64,000 nucleotides of DNA from NCBI GenBank assembly GCA_007644065.1, contig VJWN01000001.1, forward strand, positions 324,340 through 388,339, in the 5' to 3' direction. Numbering within the stretch: position 1 is the first letter of the stretch; each line of letters opens with the position of its first letter. The position numbers and the translations under genes are program-made. The notes under the pieces are model-generated. The model ran no database searches, had not been told where the DNA came from, and was given only the letters and a program-made list of their open reading frames with translations. Below, one piece after another: positions 55,707-64,000 of this stretch. Source of the stretch: Margaritispora aquatica. Its lineage: Eukaryota; Ascomycota; Leotiomycetes; Helotiales; Discinellaceae.

Positions 55707-57773
55707 ATGGCGAGAGATCTGGGATTATTGTTGTTGCTGGTGGCGGGATGCTGGGCTTTTGGAGATCCGCTGAATGACTTTTGTCGGAGATTTGGACACC
55801 AGACGACAGTTATTGACCAGAAGCTGTATATTGATGGAGGTCTTCTCAACTGGAAACCAATGTCGCAATATCCTCAGAACTATTCAAGTAAGCTTCATCG
55901 CATCATTATTTCTTCGACGCTAACGGATTGCGCTTTGTAGATTCTTGGCTCCTGTACAATGATCTCAATACAAGTCCAAAGGGGATTGATATGCCACAGT
56001 TGAACGCCAGTCTTTCAAAGAACGCTTCCATACCTGCGGTCAGTGGAGGTCTTTTATGGCCAGACAGTGTGAATAAAAGGTTCTACGCATGGGGAGGAGA
56101 ATACTACAACATCGCACCGCAGACGCCCAACCTCCTTTCATACGATATTCTATATAATCAGTGGGAATATTTTGGTCCACCTAATAATCCAATCTCAAGT
56201 GTATCCTGGGCAGGTGGAGTTGGCATATCAGAACTCGGTCAAGGTTATGCGCTTGGAGGATGGCTCAGTAACGCTTCGGTTCCGGGATGGACTGGCCCTC
56301 GCCAAGCTACGAGCTCGTTGGTAAAATTTGACTACGGTACGAATTCCTGGACAAACACTAGTGGCCCCAACACGATTCCCAAGGCAGAGGGATCTATGGT
56401 GTATATTCCGGCCAGTAACAATGGACTTTTGGTCTATTTTGGTGGAGTGACCGCTCCATATGGAAACGAAACGACTGTCCCACTTGACATGAGCACGATT
56501 CATGTCTATGACATCCAGACGTCAAGATGGTATACTCAAACGGCGACTGGTGGTATTCCACTAGCACGTGCGAAGTTCTGTGCAGGAGCGGCTTGGGCTC
56601 CAGATAAATCTTCTTATAATATGTTAGTGTATGATTCTTTCTAGACACATTAGCATACTAATTTGAATAGTTACATGTATGGCGGTTATGGATTTGGTGC
56701 AAATGCGACTGGATTTGACGATCTATATGTCCTCAGTCTTCCATCATTCACCTGGATTCCGTGGTGGCAGTCGAGTGGTGGCGGAGTGCCTCACCATTCT
56801 CTGACATGCAACGTGGTGGGTGGTCAGATGTTAATTATTGGAGGTTCCTTTCCTCTTACCAGTGACTGTGATTCTCCCAACCAGTGGGGTACTCATAATG
56901 TCGATCTAGGAAAGGTGTCTGGACGTCCGTGGAGTGTTTATTCACCAAACATTACCTCGTATGTAGTGCCACCGGAGGTTGTTGCTATTGTTGGAGGCTC
57001 GTAAGTGATACTTGGTTCTCTTCAATGGCTTTAGATTAATGAATATTAGTTCACAAGGAGGCGCAACGGTAACCGCTCCAGTCAAGGGCTACAACACTGG
57101 ATCTGGTGACTTGGCGGTTTTCTTTGGTCAACACGCAGCTGTCGCTTCTCGAACACCAACTCGATCAATTCCAAACGCGACAGGAACCAGTAGCTCAAAG
57201 CCTTTGGGAACAGGAGCGATTGCAGGTATCGCAGTTGGAGGTGCATGTCTTTTGGTTGCTCTTATTGTTGGTAGCTGTTGTTTCATTCGCCGACACAGAC
57301 GCCAGAATCGACCAGGAGAACTTGCTGCAGGTCCATACGATCCTCAATATACTCAGGTTCCAGTAACTCCTGCCTCTCCATACTCTCCAACTCAATATCA
57401 GCAGCAAATTCATCAGTTGCCAGCACCAATTCCGGTCGAAATGTCATCACAGAACTACAATGGACGTGATCCTAGTATCAAGAGTCCAGTTTATCAAGAG
57501 GTTCATGACTTTCCAGGGTCGCCTCCTCGACATGATTTACACACTTCACCTCACAGTTCACCACTTGCGTCGCCACATTCGACATATTCGCATACGAACA
57601 CAACATATTCATCATATCCTGGAGACTTGAGTGTAACCAACACTCCTCTCTCACGATATGGTCCTCAGATCTCGCCGACACTGACACAAGCGAGTTTACA
57701 CGAGAGTAGATCGGGTAGCAGGCCTGGAGGAAGGAAACCGGTGCCACAGAATCAGACATATTATTCACCTTGA
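55707..57773 (+). CDS. Kelch-repeat ectodomain single-pass membrane protein
   Basis: Four exons (55707-55887, 55941-56622, 56671-57000, 57050-57773) give 638 aa. The signal peptide is MARDLGLLLLLVAGCWAFG. Residues about 25-400 carry kelch-type blades with GG pairs and W/Y spacing: KLYIDGGLL, RFYAWGGEY, QGYALGGWL, LLVYFGGVT, YMYGGYGF, MLIIGGSF. There are many N-glycosylation sites (NYS, NAS, NTS, NET, NAT). A Gly-rich membrane helix lies at about 451-477 (GAIAGIAVGGACLLVALIVGS), stopped by RRHRR. The cytosolic tail of about 155 residues is rich in Pro, Ser, Tyr and His. The same layout is common in ascomycetes, and such proteins are thought to act at the cell surface or wall. The ligand is unknown. 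Confidence 0.9.
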
Positions 57774-59080
57774 TTGGAGGAGGCATTGTTAATTAGTTTG
57801 ATATTGAAAAGCAAGCGGGTCATTCACAGGCGTTTAGAAATGGGTACATCATGCGGCATGATTATCTAAAGGATGGCATTGGCATAGGAAATGACCAGGG
57901 CGTACGGATTATGTATCAGTATATATAATTTGCTCCAGCAGGAGGTTACAATTTGTTCAGCTGAGTATCAAGGTCTTTTACATGTCCTTCTCTTGTTCTT
58001 TCCCTCGTTGGCAGGCTTTTGTCACGGAGAGCGTTCAAATTGTTCCCATGTCGTAGATGCAGTATCTCGGCTGCTCCACGGACTGCTGTTTCTACAACAC
58101 GAATCTGTTGCGCACAGGTAGGTACACAAAAATAATTCGTCACGCCAAAACCACCGATTCGGCCTGTGACACTGCTCTAGTATTTAGCTAGTGAATCAGG
58201 CAATTATTCCCTACCTAATGTGAACGACTGTCAGCATTGCTTACTCCGTCCGGTACGACAATGACGAAAGCGAGTAAGTCAAGCCTAGTGTTGTGTCTCC
58301 AGAAAAGATATCACTGGAAGACTTAAGGTTTCTTGTACCCCCTCGAATCGCGTAGTCGTGCAGGCGTTGCGTAGGTTTTGCCGAGCGATGAGTTCTCGAG
58401 CCTGATATTTGTGGTGGGTGCTACGATGCGAGAAGAGGGGGTTGTCTTGAACACGAGAATGGACAGGATTGGGTGCGAACACGAGGGAGTGCTTGTGGTT
58501 GGTGTGGGTGTGGGTGTGGGTGTTGGATGTGGAATGCTGTATGGTGCGGGAGTGGTACAGGTGCGTCTCAGCCTTACGACGTCGGAGCTAATGAGTTGAG
58601 TGTTCGTGAAGTGGGTTGGTAGGTAGGTAGGTGGGAGCGGGGTGTCTCTAGTGCTGTGCGAGATTCATGAGATGCATCGGATAGAGAGTAGCTTATCGAC
58701 ATAGTTGGTTGTGATGCCTAAGGTATTGCACGTCAGCAGGGGGATGATTCCAGAGCTGGAGCTGGTAGTGAATCTGCGGCTGGATAGGCGTGTCTGGGTG
58801 TGAGTAAGTGTGAGGTTTGGATAATCTTGAGTTTTCATTGTGTGGATGCTAAACTGAAAAGTATAGGCAGGCATTCAAGAGATTCGCAAATATCTTGGAA
58901 TTAATTTCATTATGATTATAGGTAAACACAGATAACTTTCCATCAAAGAAACCCAAAAGGAACCCAAAAGAAAACCCGAATTAAACCAAAAGAAAAACAC
59001 AGACAACTTTCCGTCAAAGAAACCCAAAAGAAACCCCGAATAAAACCAAAAGAAAAACAAAAGAAATCGTTGACAGTACA
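57774..59080. other. Intergenic region between convergent kelch and NACHT-TPR genes
   Basis: 1.3 kb between two 3' ends. Contains short GT-rich runs (58498-58525), a GGTA run near 58620 and an imperfect tandem duplication (58925-59065). No supported gene. Confidence 0.5.
58925..59065. repeat. Imperfect tandem duplication, about 70 nt unit
   Basis: The block running from ACAACTTTCC.TCAAAGAAACCC through CCGAAT.AAACCAAAAGAAAAAC occurs twice in succession, with a few changes and a small length difference. A-rich, non-coding, just past the NACHT-TPR stop codon, so probably in that gene's 3' UTR. Confidence 0.65.
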
Positions 59081-62000
59081 TCATCGTACTGAAGTGTAGA
59101 CGCTCCAGGCGGAGCTCTCATTCCTGCTCAATCTCATTCCCCCATTTGGCACCAACTGCCCAGAGCCTATTTTCCTCCACGTCCCACTGTTCTTTCTTAG
59201 GTAATTCTCATGCTTTCTCTTCTCGCCTTCAAACTCCCATCGTTCAGGCCTCTTCCACACACCCAATCCCTCAGTAGATTCCTTGTTCTTCACATTCCAT
59301 TTATCGACACCCTCGATATTCGCGCTCTTCCACGTCTCCTCAGAGCCAAATACTTGCGCAAGCTGCTGGTACAAATCCTCATATGCCTGCTTCTCCTTGT
59401 CCCAGCCGTTGTTACGGCCATAGGCACCACGGAGGAGTCGTAAATGACGGGTCGCGATGGCAGCTGCTTCGGCACCTTCAAGCTCTTCGCCTTTCTCGGA
59501 TACGGTGTCTCGAAGGATGTTATCGTGCACCAGTATAGCTTTGCAGTAGTCAGGAGGCGAGGAGGAGGTGTAGAATGAGGATAGCAGCTCGTGCATCTCG
59601 ATGGTGGTGCGGTCGAGTGCGCCCCAGACACGGCGGAGGTTATAGCAGATGTCCTCGCAGAGATGGATGGCGAGGGCGTGTTTGCCGAGTGCGAATTGCG
59701 TTTCCACGAGCTTGCGGCCGAGCTGGACGATGGTGGATGCGGACCAGGATGATTGCGTATGGCGAGCGTGCCATAGGAGATGGAGGATGTACTGATTTTG
59801 TTAGCTGAGTGGTATGTGAATGATAGGAAAAGCTTACCTCTAAATCTTCAAGGTTGTTCTGCTCGCCTAGGAGGCCAGTGATATCGTTGAGTTCAGTGAT
59901 TGGGAAGTCGGTTAATATAAATTTGGATGCTTTGGTAGCAACAATAAGCTGCTTAATGATAGAAGACGAGACTTGCAACATGGATGCTCTCGTATTTTCG
60001 TCTGGACACTGCGCACCACCTGCACGGCTAGAAAGCTTCAAAGAAAGCTTCAAAGCATGACCAAGGACCTCTTGAGTGTTGTATCCGCCAACCAGAAGCT
60101 GGAAGCGATCGATATAGTGGGCAAACTCTTGAGCTTCTGAGAACTTCTTCTGCTCGATCAGAGATGTGACCTTCGAGGTTCCTGCGGCGAAGATATTGAT
60201 GTGGACGTCTTGCTTCGAAATCTCTGGAATGACCAGATCATAAAATTGGCGTAGAACGGCGGTAGGCGAGCCGCTAATGTTCATCGTATTGGCAAAATAT
60301 GCCAGTAGCTCTTGGGAGAAAATTGCGTGGCCTGTCTCATCACGAACACTGGTCATGAATTGCGATACACGGGATCCGTACGTCAAAGTGGTGATAACGT
60401 CGCTTTTTTGAGACATGACACGCTTGTAACTATCATACAAGAAAATCTCGTTGATGAGAGCTGCCATGGTGGAGGAGTATGTCCCCATGTTTCCATTAAC
60501 CTGGGCGTCGAAGCTCACTAGGAAGACCCAGGAGCTACGATCCAGCTGCTTACTGATCTGATTGGAAAAATCAGACGAGCCAAAAATCATTTGTTGACGC
60601 AGCTGCTGTGAGATTTTCTCTGCTTCAGACTTCATACCCGCCTTGACATAGATCTCAGCAAGTCTTGCACCAGAGTCGGAGAGCCTCTGAGCCGATTTCT
60701 CTGATGTGAGAATGGTTATTGTTGAGGATCGTAGTTTCTCCCGTGCTTTGGCAGATGAGTCGGGATTCTGATGCTCGGCAATAGCCAAGACTAAGAATGA
60801 GAGCCAAGACAGACTGTCTTGGTGGGAGCAGCCGTGCTTGCTTTGGTGTTTTTGAAACTCGGCTTCATAGAACGGGATTGCCTTTGAACTCCTTGACAAC
60901 TTGCTGGTCGAGTACATATAAGGCAAGCGAGATCTGTGGGTGTGAATGGTGTTCACAATGAATTCTGATAACTGTCCCTTTGGTAGTTCACGGCACTTCT
61001 GCTCTGCCTCTTCGTATAGAGCTATGCTCTCTTCAAAATGTTCTTCCTTCTCTTCGTTCACCTCAGCCAACCGGATAGTGGCCGTAAGTGTTGCTTCATG
61101 GGCCGGTCCATAGAACCGGACACATGCGTTACGGTAATCGATCGTAATTTGACGAATGGCGTTGTAATCTGTGTTGGATGCCTTGAGTACAAGCACATAT
61201 TTACTATAAAGCTCCTCGGCAAAGTCCGGCTTCAACTCATAGTCTTTGCCGTGTTTGATAAACATCTGCCATAGACTCGAGTAGACCTTTTGCGCAGGTG
61301 TATAATTGTGCTCTCTCTCGTAGAGCGTGCAGAGAGCTAGTGCAGAGCGAATCGCTTCACGATGGCAGGTTTCATGGCCGAAGTTTTGGTGAATAGTACG
61401 ATAAGCGAACTCTGCAGTCTTTGTATCGTTAATCTGTACACCGATATCACCCAAAGAGTACAAAGTAGTGATGGTCAGCTTATCCGTCTTGCCACGGCGC
61501 TTTTCAATCTCAGGATAGGCGTCTTTGTAGATCACGATTCCCTTTTCGATCATGGAGTGGGATTGATAGAAGTCGAGCAAGTTCTTCATTGCGCCGAGAA
61601 GAATGTGTTCTGGCACCTTGGTTGTCGACAACGAAGCATAGAAACTGCGGCGATACATAATTTCTGCTTGTTCGAGCTTGCGAAGCTTCCAGTAAGAGGA
61701 GGCAAGTCGATTCAGAAGTTCGAAGACCTCACTGAAGTACTGATCCGGCAGACGTGTGCGTATCTCCTTGCTCGCGAAGCCAGTCCATAATTTCGTAAGA
61801 GTTGAAGTTGTGACTTCGATGACTTCTGACCAACGCTGTTCAAGATAGTATCTCTCCACTAAAGAAACAGCTGTTTTTACTGTACGTTCATCGATGGTCT
61901 GAGTGGTTGTGGTTGTAAAGATTGTCTCCCAGATGTGTCGTTGTGTGGTAATTTCGTTGGTTGTTTCAGTAATACTGATATCTTTGGAAGTTTGGGTAAG

Positions 62001-64000
62001 GGCTGTGGATACATATGACGCTTCTTGGGAAGATTGTTTTCCAGTCCGCACATAGTATGACCAAAGACTAGCGAATACTGCCTGAGATGTAGCAAAGGCA
62101 CCAATAGTTTGTAGATCATCACCAATCTTTCTCTTCCGAGTGATGATCGCAATGTCTTCGGTATCATGGTGAGTGTGTTCCAACTCAATCCAAATGCCTC
62201 GCAAGATGTTTTCAGCCTCCACTGTGCGCTTTTGGGAGCGCAAGAATTCAGCGTACCGAATTGCGATGTCAATGCACTTCTGTTGGAGAGAGTGGTCTTG
62301 TGTGTGACTGTGCATGCTCAAGCTTTGCCAATAACTGACGAGAGTTTCTTCCAGGTGTACAACGTCATTATGGCGTTCATAGTACTCAATCATGGACCAA
62401 GTCAGTTTCTGACGTCTCTCATCAGTGATGACGAGAGAGCGTGTCGATTCTTCGTATTGAGAGCGAGTAATTTCAGAATGTTCTTCGACACGAGTGGTGC
62501 TTTCTTGAGTTCTGGTAACAAGAACTTCCCGAGATTTCAATGCTTCCTTTGAATCACGACCATAGACTTCAACTGTGAGTTCATATACTTCCTTTTGATA
62601 TTGAATTACTTTCTCAGTCTCGCCAAGAGAAATGAGGAGTGTGACGAGCATTTGGACATACACCAAGATCTCGCGACTGCTAGTTCTAGTTTCGCGTTGG
62701 ATGCGGATTATATACTGAAGTAGCTCAGTACGGCGTGCTGACACTTCAGTGCTCTTGGTGAATGTCACTTGAGATGAAGTCTCAATGTACTTGTGGGCAC
62801 ATTTGGTGGAGACAGATGTCAGAGTCGAAAGAGTCGACATCTTCCAAGCGAGATACCAATATTCGTTGACATCTCTAGGGTTCAATAATTGTGTCAAGGA
62901 AGCCAGGTTCAAATATGTCTGGAGGACAGTCTCTGACGATTCTCCTAGAACCAATTTTCTCAATGACAAAGTCATGAGGTAGTAGTTCCTAGCATCAACA
63001 GCTGTGTATTGTTGGCGATAAATTGCTCCTTCCATGATGGCTAATAGCGTAGTGCTTGGAAAGCAATTCTTAAACCCCTGTGTTACTTTATGCTGAACGA
63101 CAGGCTCATGCATAGGTGATGATTGGAAATGGGAAGCCCAATATCTGGACGCATACTGGAGAAAGTTGTAAGATTCGAATAACTCCTTCAATTCATACCC
63201 ACTGATAGGAGTCGTCGTAGCCTGCGCTGGTCTGGTGAGAACGAGCTTGATATATGCCAAACATCGAACTGTAAGATCGCAATGTGCTTCTTGAATATGG
63301 AATGGAAAAGCTCCGCTACTCTGGGTATCCGTGACAGAACTCGCTCGATTGTAGAGAATTTGCTTCGTAGCCTGATTACGGAATCGTACAAAGCCATCGC
63401 GGATCATAACAATACTGCCACAAGAACTATTGATATCGTCTTCGACCCTACTTGTCCGAGGCGCAAGAGAGCATGATGCTGAATCAATTTCCATCAATCT
63501 TTTTACCTCGCTAACGAGCAAAGGACGCTCGGAAATGAGAAGCCATGCCAAAAGTGCTTTGACATCACGTTGCTTCAAGTCGACACCAGCAATAGTTTGC
63601 TCCAGCAGAGGCTGTAGCCCTTTGGGAAGGGTATCCACATGTTTCAGCATTGTAGATGAGCTTGTTTGGGTTTTGAGTAGCTTAATTGCTTGCAAAGTCC
63701 AATCAAAAGACCCATCAGCTTGCTCGACCACGCGTGAAGTAAGTGAGGCCTTGTCCTTCAAAGTCAATGCATCAAATGATGCATTAGATGCCAGTAGGGA
63801 CTCAACAACAAATTGCAGGTCTTGACGTGTATGCTCATTCTGAATTGAGAAAGATGCATAGTGCTCAGGTCTATGGGCGACTGGTCGGGAGAAAGTGATG
63901 CACTTTGTTTTGTTGTTTTTTGATGTGATTTTGTGTAAGCGATCCAAGATCGCAAACATGTCTGACTCGCCATGCTTGAGGCGATCCAAACCATCAAGAA
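59081..64000 (-). CDS. Giant NACHT-TPR protein, 3' part (5' end outside the window)
   Basis: Two exons are visible. One runs from the window edge to 59838, a single open stretch of about 4.16 kb; the other is 59791-59081, after a 46-nt intron in phase 0. Together they give about 1,624 aa. The first residues, LDGLDRLKHGES, look like a NACHT Walker B (hydrophobic-LDGLD), and KCITFSRPV fits the sensor strand. The Walker A must therefore lie just outside the window. A post-NACHT helical/winged region follows (LPKGLQPLLEQTI, RDVKALLAWLLISERPLLVSEVKRLM). Then come about 1,000 residues of helical repeats in TPR spacing, e.g. AEIMYRRSF, AEFAYRTIHQNFG, ALCTLYEREHNYTPAQKVYSSLW and AEIYVKAGMKSEAEKI. Probably a signalling ATPase of the STAND class, or a large TPR scaffold. 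The effector domain, if any, lies upstream. Confidence 0.85.

Overview
The window is nuclear DNA of a filamentous ascomycete (Pezizomycotina). Most genes carry short introns (about 46-80 nt) with GTAAGT-like donors and TAG/CAG acceptors. The families are typical of such fungi: HET, NACHT-ankyrin, a CYS-3 type bZIP, a Mae1-like transporter and fungal flavin monooxygenases. The protein set would suit a leotiomycete or sordariomycete, but I cannot name the species. Exon joins below were worked out by hand from splice signals and reading phase, and every model given closes in frame.

Left third (1-22 kb), mostly housekeeping and metabolism: 2-hydroxyacid dehydrogenase (3263-4435), beta-carbonic anhydrase-like protein (5343-6186), short-chain dehydrogenase (7400-8400), F-box-like protein (8781-10301), a hypothetical gene (11483-12175), TatD nuclease (minus, 14317-15675), CHL4/CENP-N kinetochore protein (minus, 16111-17562) and a CYS-3/MetR sulfur regulator (19055-20230).

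Middle (22-47 kb), accessory: a fungal NLR (NACHT_N-NACHT-ankyrin, 22103-26792) with near-identical 105-nt ankyrin units. Then comes a gene-poor, probably decayed stretch to 31.4 kb. It is followed by three tandem relatives of a secreted thioredoxin-like gene (31403-32455 intact with WCGAC; 33460-33703 truncated; 35084-36077 lacking both active-site cysteines). Next are a two-zinc-finger protein (minus, 37072-38195), a divergent Mx/dynamin-type GTPase (38996-41377), a HET-domain gene (minus, 42446-44513), and upstream of it a novel gene with a TALE-homeodomain-like segment that has lost the recognition-helix W, F and N (minus, 44771-46825).

Right part (47-64 kb): a Mae1/SSU1-type transporter (47684-49466), a convergent pair of flavin monooxygenases (FAD type 49999-51331; NtaA/luciferase type, minus, 51744-53564), a kelch-ectodomain single-pass membrane protein (55707-57773), and the 3' part of a giant NACHT-TPR gene (minus, 59081-64000) that runs off the right edge.

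The theme of the accessory part is self/non-self recognition (two NACHT proteins, one HET protein, one Mx-like dynamin) interleaved with a fast-changing family of secreted thioredoxin-fold proteins. The most novel items are that family, and the HET-adjacent gene with the altered homeodomain.
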